Shown piece after piece: positions 7,156 through 13,342 of a stretch of 27,499 bases of DNA; position 1 is the stretch's first letter, and each line of letters begins with the position of its first letter. The translations under genes were made by a program, and so were the position numbers. Where the stretch lies: positions 1 to 27,499 of the IMG/VR virus record IMGVR_UViG_3300036770_002525. One strand, written 5' to 3'. The DNA comes from a virus. The notes beneath the pieces are model-generated. The model made no database searches. It worked only from the letters and a program-made list of their open reading frames with translations, and was not told where the DNA came from.

Positions 7156-8393
7156 CTTTTATTCCAACTCAAAGTATTTTCATAAGTAGAAAAATTATAC
7201 ATGGATATAAAAAAATTTATACCGTCTATAAGTCTATTAGAGATTATAGAATCTCTAACTTTAAATTTCTTTTCTTTCCAGTCTACTGCTAGCAGTTCGT
7301 CAAATTTTTTATTGTTATAAACATTATTATGAATATTTCTCTGAATCAACTCAGCGCCCTGAGATTCTTTGTAATCTGACTCAGATATCAGATCCCTGGG
7401 ACTTTTTTCCTGTTGAATAAATTCTGAATTATCGTCATACATAATGTATGTTGGAATAAATCTAAATGAGATCAGGGATACATTTTTATTTACAAAGTTA
7501 ATAAATGAATAGAAATTAAATTGATCTTTGTCTATTAATGTATTATCCGATCTATTATTTTTTATGTACACATCTCCGTAAGAGAAGCAAAAATCTGTAT
7601 AAAATCCTGAGGCAATTGCAATATATTCGTCCTTAACAAATTTTCTGCTGTTAAATTTGACAAAGTTGTTTATTTGTAAGAACTCTTCACCCTCCATTAC
7701 TTTATCGATTTGGCTTATATGATCATGGGTGCTATGATCTTCTGCCGCCTCCTGAGACCTGCTAAACATAATATTATCTTTGTTAACAAAGTGACTGTAT
7801 CCAGATATAGGAATTCTAGCCCCATCATAATCTTCTCTTTGCATAGATTTTTTTGTTTTATGATTAGTAAAATAAGAGAATCCCTCCACAACATTGTCAT
7901 GGGGTAAATACAATCTTGGCTCTGCTGTTACAATAAAGTCTCCGTCAAGGCTACTAGATAAATTATTATACTGTGTTATAAGAATGTCATCCCAGTTTGG
8001 ACAAAATTCAGATCTTGATGATATTGACATGTAATAATTCTCTTTATTATATTGAGAATCTGCAATACTTTTAAGTTCGCCAAAAGTTGTCTCATTCTTT
8101 AGATCTATAATTTTTATTCTTAGATTTTTAATATTTTCTTCCATATCTTTTAGGGGCTTGACCCATTGATGAACGTATGATGAAAAAAATTCTGTTAATG
8201 CCACCGAAATAAAAATATTATTAGGCCTTTTTGCATTCTCAAGTAGGGAGGAAATTGTATTGATAATACTTTCATCTCTATATGAGACAATTGAAACAAA
8301 TATAGAACTTCTTTCTATATCATCTACTGGTCTATTAAATATCTTCCCTGAGTACGGCTCATAGTTTGTCGGTATGTTCACCTTAAATCCCAA
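7149..8393 (-). CDS. Divergent GlcNAc-transferase-like protein, key motifs changed
   Basis: 414 residues with the fold signature of the same GT family as the gene at 3971: SSIFVSIVSYRDESIINTISSLLENAKRPNNIFISV (29-64), the usual N-terminal strand-helix pair, and YYMSISSRSEFCPNWDD (120-136), which aligns with the metal-binding segment. Here the two Asp residues are replaced (IDSHTDF becomes ISSRSEF) and the later G-E-E segment seems to be replaced by K-D-Q near DKDQFNFYSF. A canonical metal-dependent transfer is therefore doubtful; it may be a pseudoenzyme, a binding or scaffold partner, or have moved its catalytic residues. The C-terminal 60 residues are extra. The start is TTG 8393, overlapping the upstream gene by 16 bases, with AGGA upstream. 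Confidence 0.6.
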   Translation of the reverse strand: MGFKVNIPTNYEPYSGKIFNRPVDDIERSSIFVSIVSYRDESIINTISSLLENAKRPNNIFISVALTEFFSSYVHQWVKPLKDMEENIKNLRIKIIDLKNETTFGELKSIADSQYNKENYYMSISSRSEFCPNWDDILITQYNNLSSSLDGDFIVTAEPRLYLPHDNVVEGFSYFTNHKTKKSMQREDYDGARIPISGYSHFVNKDNIMFSRSQEAAEDHSTHDHISQIDKVMEGEEFLQINNFVKFNSRKFVKDEYIAIASGFYTDFCFSYGDVYIKNNRSDNTLIDKDQFNFYSFINFVNKNVSLISFRFIPTYIMYDDNSEFIQQEKSPRDLISESDYKESQGAELIQRNIHNNVYNNKKFDELLAVDWKEKKFKVRDSIISNRLIDGINFFISMYNFSTYENTLSWNKRC

Positions 8394-8884
8394 TCCTGAA
8401 AATATATATGTTCTGGCTCCGCATAATGCATAAATAACATTAAAACTTTATTTTTGGGGGCAATTTCAGGCCTCCAATGTTCTTGATCTTCTCCGTAGAA
8501 ACATAACGCATTGTTTTTATTAAGAATATATTCTTTGCCCTCAACTACCAGCGGCCACACAGACTCTGAATATAGACAAATGTCAAATGTGTATGTGCAG
8601 GCATTAGTATCTTTATGTTTTTCTAACCTAGAAGAATTTTTATTATATAAAGCAAGTAAAGAATATGTAGGAAGAAGTGTTTCGCTTTCAAATTGTTCTC
8701 TAGCGTAATTTAATTTAACCCAAGAAATTCTATGTAAAAGTTCTGATGAATAAACATATCTGTCAAAAAACCCCTCGTATATCCATTTACTTTTTTCAAT
8801 TTTATTGATACTATTCATAATTTTACTGTATTCTTTTTCATTGAAAAAATTATTTACTATCCACGGATCTTTTATCTTTACCAC
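8378..8884 (-). CDS. 2-oxoglutarate/Fe(II) dioxygenase, short form
   Basis: 168 residues, a minimal double-stranded beta-helix dioxygenase. The iron ligands are visible as His90-Lys-Asp92 (LEKHKDTNACTYTFDICL) and distal His136 (GEDQEHWRPEIAP), with Lys146 ten residues later in the place of the 2-oxoglutarate-binding basic residue. FYGEDQEHWRPE matches the distal segment of prolyl-hydroxylase-like enzymes. The substrate is not shown by sequence; a protein prolyl or lysyl side chain is plausible given the nearby collagen-like fibre. GTG start at 8884 overlapping the preceding dioxygenase by 7 bases; the 3' end overlaps the next gene by 16 bases. Soluble, no signal peptide. Confidence 0.75.
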   Translation of the reverse strand: MVKIKDPWIVNNFFNEKEYSKIMNSINKIEKSKWIYEGFFDRYVYSSELLHRISWVKLNYAREQFESETLLPTYSLLALYNKNSSRLEKHKDTNACTYTFDICLYSESVWPLVVEGKEYILNKNNALCFYGEDQEHWRPEIAPKNKVLMLFMHYAEPEHIYFQDWDLR

Positions 8885-9525
8885 TTATTTACCTGAGTCC
8901 ATGGTGGTCCGAACCAAGTTACAATAGCATACTTATATCCATCAAATACTGGTCTAGCAGCATGTTCATAGGCATAATTTGATGGAAATAGTGCAAGGGC
9001 AGGGTTTTCAGGTTCAATAGTATAGTCAAAGTTGGTGAAATACGTTCCTCCCCCGATGTAATCTCCAGGATTTAAATATATTAAACCCGATAGGACTCTA
9101 TGCTCTGCTCCTGGCCCATAGTCAACGTGGGGCTTATACTGTCTTCCTGGACCATATTTTAATAACTGAAGGCCTTCATCGAAGGCTATATTTATTCTGT
9201 ATTTTTCGGAATAGTGTCTAACAAAAATAGAAAGTTTTTCTCTTATAAAAACAACTACATCGTTTATTCCGCAGGGGCATGGATTGTTGTCTGCGTCCCA
9301 ATGCTCATCTATATTCATCGTCACATTAGATCTAACAGCGCCGCCAGGGTCTCCTGCGCCAATAAGAGCACCAGAATAAGATAGTGGACATAGTGAACTT
9401 TCACTTGCATCTTCAAAAATTTTTATTATTTTTTTAGATGTATCTACACTAAATATATTTTCATATATATCTATTGCGCCAGCAACAGTTTTTTCATCTG
9501 CCCCTGATAGCATAACATTGCTCAC
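8878..9525 (-). CDS. 2-oxoglutarate/Fe(II) dioxygenase, prolyl 4-hydroxylase-like
   Basis: 215 residues with the full prolyl-hydroxylase-like core: LLKYGPGRQYKPHVDYGPG (His133, Asp135), RVLSGLIYLNPGDYIGGGTYF (143-163), then ALALFPSNYAYEHAARPVFDGYKYAIVTWF with distal His188 and Lys198 for 2-oxoglutarate. The order and the H-to-K spacing of ten residues are those of active enzymes, so hydroxylation of a protein or small-molecule substrate is expected. A CPCG pair (83-86) is an extra feature. GTG start at 9525 with AGGAAAAG upstream; 9 bases after the preceding gene. Of the three relatives here this is the most canonical, and the best candidate for a fibre prolyl hydroxylase. Confidence 0.85.
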   Translation of the reverse strand: MSNVMLSGADEKTVAGAIDIYENIFSVDTSKKIIKIFEDASESSLCPLSYSGALIGAGDPGGAVRSNVTMNIDEHWDADNNPCPCGINDVVVFIREKLSIFVRHYSEKYRINIAFDEGLQLLKYGPGRQYKPHVDYGPGAEHRVLSGLIYLNPGDYIGGGTYFTNFDYTIEPENPALALFPSNYAYEHAARPVFDGYKYAIVTWFGPPWTQVNKW

Positions 9526-9534
9526 AAACTTTTC

Positions 9535-10209
9535 CTATCTCATATAGGAAGACAAAAGGTTTGGGCCTTCGTCCTCAAGACCATTTTCTTCAGATAGAAA
9601 GTCTTTTCCACCATTAAAAAATGTTGTTAATACTATTTTCCTACCTGACATTATAGTATCATGTTTTTTAGAAAACAAGTAATTTGATGGATAAAAGATA
9701 ATACTTCCTTTTGGAATTTTATCTATTTTTAAATTATTTAAATATGGCCACTCAACGCTTCCGCCAATATAATCATCATCTATAATAACTTCCACACACA
9801 CCTGCCTACTAAAAGGAGTATTTTTTATTTTATCATTCTCAGTAAAAGACCTATTAGGGTTAAAGGTATAATTTTGCGATCCTGCATAATCCACATCTAT
9901 AAAAATATTCTCTTGCCATTGAATCGTATGAATTGCTTCTTCGTATAAATCGCAGTACCTTGCAAAACAACTTAATATTGTTTTTTGAATTTTTTCTGCT
10001 AAATTTTTTTTATTTATTTTGTTTAAACCGTATAAAAAAGTATTTTTTACTTTAGATAATTCATAATACTCCTCATATTCAAATAGATGCTTATATGTAT
10101 CATAAATATCTGATATATCGTTTTCTGTAATATCTAAAATATTTTCATAAACCACTATTCCTGGATATAAAATTTTTTGCTGTTTATCCAGGGAAAAAGA
10201 ATCTATCAT
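9535..10209 (-). CDS. Dioxygenase-fold relative lacking the HxD iron motif
   Basis: 224 residues. Its C-terminal half lines up with the neighbouring dioxygenase: QVCVEVIIDDDYIGGSVEWPYL against RVLSGLIYLNPGDYIGGGTYF, and GSIIFYPSNYLFSKKHDTIMSGRKIVLTTFF against ALALFPSNYAYEHAARPVFDGYKYAIVTWF. The 2-oxoglutarate-type Lys is kept, but the position of the distal His is Lys with a His two residues later, and no H-x-D is found where the first two iron ligands should be (the stretch reads NRSFTENDKIKN). It is therefore probably not a standard enzyme. Start chosen at ATG 10209 because GAGGAG lies 11 bases upstream; ATG 10230 is the alternative. It overlaps the previous gene by 26 bases. Confidence 0.6.
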   Translation of the reverse strand: MIDSFSLDKQQKILYPGIVVYENILDITENDISDIYDTYKHLFEYEEYYELSKVKNTFLYGLNKINKKNLAEKIQKTILSCFARYCDLYEEAIHTIQWQENIFIDVDYAGSQNYTFNPNRSFTENDKIKNTPFSRQVCVEVIIDDDYIGGSVEWPYLNNLKIDKIPKGSIIFYPSNYLFSKKHDTIMSGRKIVLTTFFNGGKDFLSEENGLEDEGPNLLSSYMR

Positions 10210-10696
10210 TTGCCGCTGACTCCTCTTCATATTTTTTATAAATAATTATACTATCTGAAAATACTATATAGTCTTTTGTTGATTTTTTATATACTATCTC
10301 AACGGGGTACTCTCCGTAAGAATCCAATGAAAGTTCTATTTCATAAATATATGAATAGACTTCTTCGAACGATTTAGAGAAAAGATAATCCCTTTTATTT
10401 AAATCCTTATCATCTAATTTATATAAATTGATAAATATTCCGTCTCCATCTTCTTTGCTAAAAAACTCGTCAATCCAGACAACTTTAAACATATGTTTTT
10501 CTTCATATACAAGGTAGTCGTCTTTAATGTGCCTAAATTCAGGTATAGTGATTTCTTGAGACTCAGATCTATCTTTTATAAGGTGCTCTATTATGTCTGA
10601 TTCTCCGTGGATAATTTGATTAAATTTATTATTAACAGAATCTTCAATATAATCATCTATATCTTTTTCTATTGGAACGTATAAATACTTTATCAT
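10184..10696 (-). CDS. Hypothetical protein at the head of the modification island
   Basis: 170 residues, not recognised. Acidic and Tyr/Ile/Lys-rich, with alternating hydrophobic strands in the second half (VVWIDEFFSKEDGDGIFINLY, then YPVEIVYKKSTKDYIVF), no membrane segment, no signal peptide, no cysteine motif. It starts 5 bases after the glycine-rich fibre paralog ends and overlaps the next gene by 26 bases, so it belongs to the same leftward string. There is no clear Shine-Dalgarno sequence. Position between fibre and dioxygenase genes could mean a chaperone or adaptor, but nothing in the sequence shows this. Confidence 0.65.
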   Translation of the reverse strand: MIKYLYVPIEKDIDDYIEDSVNNKFNQIIHGESDIIEHLIKDRSESQEITIPEFRHIKDDYLVYEEKHMFKVVWIDEFFSKEDGDGIFINLYKLDDKDLNKRDYLFSKSFEEVYSYIYEIELSLDSYGEYPVEIVYKKSTKDYIVFSDSIIIYKKYEEESAANDRFFFPG

Positions 10697-10700
10697 AGGA

Positions 10701-11366
10701 CTACACTACAAACTGTAGTATGCTCCCGTCTTCATAACCATCAACATTTATGTTTATACTACTTGGAACTATTCTTGATGAACAATATATTACAACTCCT
10801 CCACCAGTTGAATAAAAATTTCCATCGTGGAATCCATTAGCATATATTGTTCCGTTTCCAGATACCCTTCTTGCTGATAATATAACAACCCCTCCTCCTG
10901 AGTTTACTCCATCTCCCGCGCCGCCATTTATTCCTAAAGGCTGCTGCTGAGAGGCATTAAGAATATATCCATCTACAGCATGTTCAGGTTTATAAAAATA
11001 CGATGCGCTCCCAAATATAGAATCAATATCCAGGGCGGAGTAACTAGCACTACTTCCACCAAGACTATTGGATGCAGACGTAATACTTCCACCAAAAATT
11101 GTTCCTGTGTTAGAAGACCCGTCTATTAAGCCAATGCTAGTGCTTGCAGATTGATTTTCTGATCCAAAAAATACTAAATTATTGCGAACAAAAATTTTAT
11201 ACCCATTGGTATCAATATGCACTCCATTTAATACTTTTAAATTGTTCCAATACATGTCCCTTGACAACGAAAATGAAGACGAAGCCGTATAATTACCGTC
11301 TTTACCAGAACCATAAATTGGATCTGGAAAATTTTTATCAGTATCCGAATAATTTTTAATTGGCAC
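10701..11366 (-). CDS. Glycine-rich fibre protein, short paralog of the collagen-like fibre
   Basis: 221 residues. The N-terminal 75 residues align with the start of the 538-residue protein upstream (MPIxx...YGxGxDGN, LxRDMYxNNLxVxxGxxxDTNGYxxFVxNxL), and the C-terminal part has two copies of the GGGVVI-x-S-x-R block (GGGVVILSARRVSGNGTIYANG, GGGVVIYCSSRI). This block is common in glycine-rich phage fibre proteins. It lacks the collagen triplets and TTYN repeats, so it looks like the fibre with its variable middle removed, or a second, simpler fibre. GTG start at 11366 overlapping the previous stop by 11 bases. Probably a virion surface protein; no enzymatic motif. Confidence 0.75.
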   Translation of the reverse strand: MPIKNYSDTDKNFPDPIYGSGKDGNYTASSSFSLSRDMYWNNLKVLNGVHIDTNGYKIFVRNNLVFFGSENQSASTSIGLIDGSSNTGTIFGGSITSASNSLGGSSASYSALDIDSIFGSASYFYKPEHAVDGYILNASQQQPLGINGGAGDGVNSGGGVVILSARRVSGNGTIYANGFHDGNFYSTGGGVVIYCSSRIVPSSININVDGYEDGSILQFVV

Positions 11367-12972
11367 TTTCTACCGCCTCATTTTTTATAATTATAACAGT
11401 TCCTGAAGTTGGAAATCCTTCATCACCCGTACCCGCTGCGGCCCTAGTTTCTATTCCATTCGGAATATCTGACTCGGTAATAACTAGAACCACCCCACCT
11501 CCACCAGCATATCCATTAAGGCCTGGAGACCCTGGAAGACCAGCGCTACCGACACCGCCTGCGCCGCCAGCGCCACCGGAACCACCTGCTCCTCCGGCAA
11601 AATACTGTGCTGGTTCAAGGGAGAATTGATCTGGCTGCAATGCATAATTATACCCATAAGAAAGATTTCCAGGAATAATTGCATTATAGGTGGTTCTTGG
11701 ATTTCCTCCTGTAGGATTAAAATAACCATTAAAAAGAATTGGGACAAAATAATAATAATTACCAGCAAAAGTTCCTGGAGAAGGGCTGTTATAGGTTGTT
11801 ACTGGACTATTATAAGTTGTTGTAGGTCTATTATATGTTGTCGGATTTCTAGTAGATGGCCTATATCTTACAGATGCGGGGCCTAATGTCCTTGGATTAG
11901 CATATCCTGGTATAGCATTTCCTGGAGATGTTCTGGCAGTTCCTGCTGCCGTCCTAGCAGTTCCTGGGGTTGGGCTATTATATGCCACAAAAAGTCCTGG
12001 AATTTGATAATATGCAGAAAAAACATACCCAGGCTGGATTGCATTATATGTAGTTCTTGCATTTCCTCCTGTAGGCGGATTAGTGAAAGAATATTCTACT
12101 GCATAATTATATGCAGCCTGAGAGAGATAATTATACGCTGCTTGAAAGAAATCTGGCGCTGGAGCCCCAGGGTTTCCCGGACTTCCTGGGCTTCCAGGGT
12201 TTCCTGGACTTCCTGGATATCCAGGGTTTCCTGCCTCACCAGATTTACCATCCGCCCTTATAGTGCCAGAACCTATAATATTTCTAGCAGAAATGATAAC
12301 TACTCCTCCGCCAGCGCCTCCTGCGCCGCCCTCGCCTCCTAAACCGCCTTCACCACCAACCCCAGGAGATCCTGGTGAACCAGGAGATCCTGAATAGCCC
12401 CTGCCTCCAGGAACTCCAACGGTGGATTCAAATCCTGGACGAGAACCTACAGATCCAAGAGATCCTGCCCCTCCTGGTGAGCCAGAAGTAAATGAACCAC
12501 TTTGCCCTGTTTCCCCCACGCTTCCAGAAGACCCTCCGCTTCCACCCATAAGAAATCTTAAAGTGTTTGATATTGCATCAAATTTATATCCTGCAATAGC
12601 CTGTGAAAAATTATAAAACTCTGCCTCTCCAAAGAAGTTTTCACCGGGATTAAGCCCTCCGTTGCCACCAAGAGTATCGGAGGCCTTTATTCCAGATAAA
12701 GCCCCACCTAAAATACTACCGACAGACGTTGTATCTGCCAGCCTGCCAATAACAGCGCTGGAATCTGCCATGTTTAATGTATTTTTTACAAATACTCTGT
12801 ATCCATTAGTATCAAGTTGCGCCCCACCCATTACTGTTAAATTATTGTAGTACATATCTCTGTTTAGAACAATTGTCCCTGTGATAATAACGTTTCCGTC
12901 TGTTCCTGGACCATAAACCGCTAGACCAGCCCTAGTATTAAAATTATTCGACGGAAATTCTTGTATCGGCAT
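11356..12972 (-). CDS. Collagen-like fibre protein
   Basis: 538 residues, a probable trimeric virion fibre or adhesin. Layout: conserved N-terminus (1-140) shared with the next gene; glycine-rich, imperfect G-X-Y tract (142-223); GGGVVIISARNIIGSGTIRADG block; a perfect run of ten G-X-Y triplets (242-271), eight of them G-X-P, the position hydroxylated in collagens; then Tyr/Thr/Asn/Pro-rich low-complexity sequence (272-455) with five TTYN motifs; a second glycine-rich tract (459-492); and a C-terminal GGGVVLVITESD block. Collagen-like phage fibres are known; the interrupted tract resembles them. ATG 12972 overlaps the preceding stop (TAATG). Downstream genes encode dioxygenases and glycosyltransferases that may modify it. 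No signal peptide or membrane segment. Confidence 0.85.
   Translation of the reverse strand: MPIQEFPSNNFNTRAGLAVYGPGTDGNVIITGTIVLNRDMYYNNLTVMGGAQLDTNGYRVFVKNTLNMADSSAVIGRLADTTSVGSILGGALSGIKASDTLGGNGGLNPGENFFGEAEFYNFSQAIAGYKFDAISNTLRFLMGGSGGSSGSVGETGQSGSFTSGSPGGAGSLGSVGSRPGFESTVGVPGGRGYSGSPGSPGSPGVGGEGGLGGEGGAGGAGGGVVIISARNIIGSGTIRADGKSGEAGNPGYPGSPGNPGSPGSPGNPGAPAPDFFQAAYNYLSQAAYNYAVEYSFTNPPTGGNARTTYNAIQPGYVFSAYYQIPGLFVAYNSPTPGTARTAAGTARTSPGNAIPGYANPRTLGPASVRYRPSTRNPTTYNRPTTTYNSPVTTYNSPSPGTFAGNYYYFVPILFNGYFNPTGGNPRTTYNAIIPGNLSYGYNYALQPDQFSLEPAQYFAGGAGGSGGAGGAGGVGSAGLPGSPGLNGYAGGGGVVLVITESDIPNGIETRAAAGTGDEGFPTSGTVIIIKNEAVESAN
11678..11715. repeat. 38-base direct repeat, copy A
   Basis: Nearly identical (3 mismatches by eye) to 12038-12075, spaced exactly 360 bases, which is 120 codons. 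It encodes the TGGNPRTTYNAI segment in the middle of the collagen-like fibre. The in-frame spacing means that recombination between the copies would remove or duplicate 120 residues without a frameshift. Confidence 0.85.
11786..11848. repeat. Three tandem 21-base repeats coding for TTYNxPx
   Basis: Three imperfect 21-base units (11786-11806, 11807-11827, 11828-11848) encode three heptads TTYN-R-P-T, TTYN-S-P-V and TTYN-S-P-S at residues 378-398 of the collagen-like fibre. They are protein-coding repeats, in frame, and of a kind that changes copy number by slippage. Confidence 0.8.
12038..12075. repeat. 38-base direct repeat, copy B
   Basis: Partner of 11678-11715. It encodes TGGNARTTYNAI at residues 301-312 of the collagen-like fibre. 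Confidence 0.85.
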
Positions 12973-13307
12973 TAGGCTACCTCTACTCCAGAAATATGAA
13001 TGTTTAACGATGCAGATGCACTAGCGAACCCGTGAATTGAAGATCCTGTTGGTAAGACGCTCTTAATTTCAATACTCAGGGTGTTGTTTGCACTAATCAA
13101 TACCCCTGGAAACATTGCATTAGATGTATCGGGGGTATCTCCGCTCGGGACAAAATATAAAGTAGCCTCTAAATCTGTTGATGTTGTATTTGCTACTAAA
13201 ATTTGCTTAACAATTGCTTCAGTCAGGGCGGGGACGGTGTAAAGGGCGCTTGCGGAGCCTGGAAGAGATCTCGCGGAAACTAATTCCTTAAGACTATAAG
13301 TTGACAT
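12972..13307 (-). CDS. Small virion/tail protein with beta-sandwich pattern
   Basis: 111 residues. The pattern LYTVPALTEAIVKQILVANTT (22-42), a-x-L-YFVPSGDTPDTSNAMFPGVLISANNTLSIEIKSVL and a final ASLNIHISGVEV is a common small tail-associated protein of actinobacteriophages, probably a beta-sandwich accessory decorating fibres or the tail tip. The exact role is unknown. Strong AAAGGAGG ribosome site 5 bases before the ATG and an extended -10 box 20 bases upstream, so a transcript likely begins here and continues into the collagen-like fibre (TAATG overlap) and the modification island. Confidence 0.7.
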   Translation of the reverse strand: MSTYSLKELVSARSLPGSASALYTVPALTEAIVKQILVANTTSTDLEATLYFVPSGDTPDTSNAMFPGVLISANNTLSIEIKSVLPTGSSIHGFASASASLNIHISGVEVA

Positions 13308-13327
13308 TTAGGCCTCCTTTTTTATAA

Positions 13328-13336
13328 ATTATATCA
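13328..13336 (-). promoter_or_regulatory. Extended -10 promoter TGATATAAT
   Basis: Minus-strand TGA-TATAAT (TATAAT at 13328-13333), 20 bases before the ATG at 13307 with the Shine-Dalgarno sequence between. No -35 box. The same nonamer occurs at 17093-17101. Likely promoter for the collagen-like fibre and modification genes. Confidence 0.5.
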
Positions 13337-13342
13337 TCCATG

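Noticed and set aside
4617-7907. Plus-strand open frames in the modification island (for example 4617-4820, 6068-6379, 7710-7907)
   Set aside because: Fully inside minus-strand genes with clear protein motifs; no ribosome sites or family resemblance.
11786-11848. CRISPR-like short repeats
   Set aside because: Units are contiguous, without spacers, in frame and coding for protein heptads.
11360-12616. Plus-strand open frames opposite the collagen-like fibre (11360-11629, 11626-11886, 12004-12342, 12422-12616)
   Set aside because: They are antisense shadows of the repetitive G/P/S codons; the proteins are low-complexity Cys/Ile/Ser/Arg or Pro strings without start signals.
11356-12972. Diversity-generating retroelement target in the fibre
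   Set aside because: No reverse transcriptase or template repeat in the window; the two similar repeats differ at few, not A-specific, positions.
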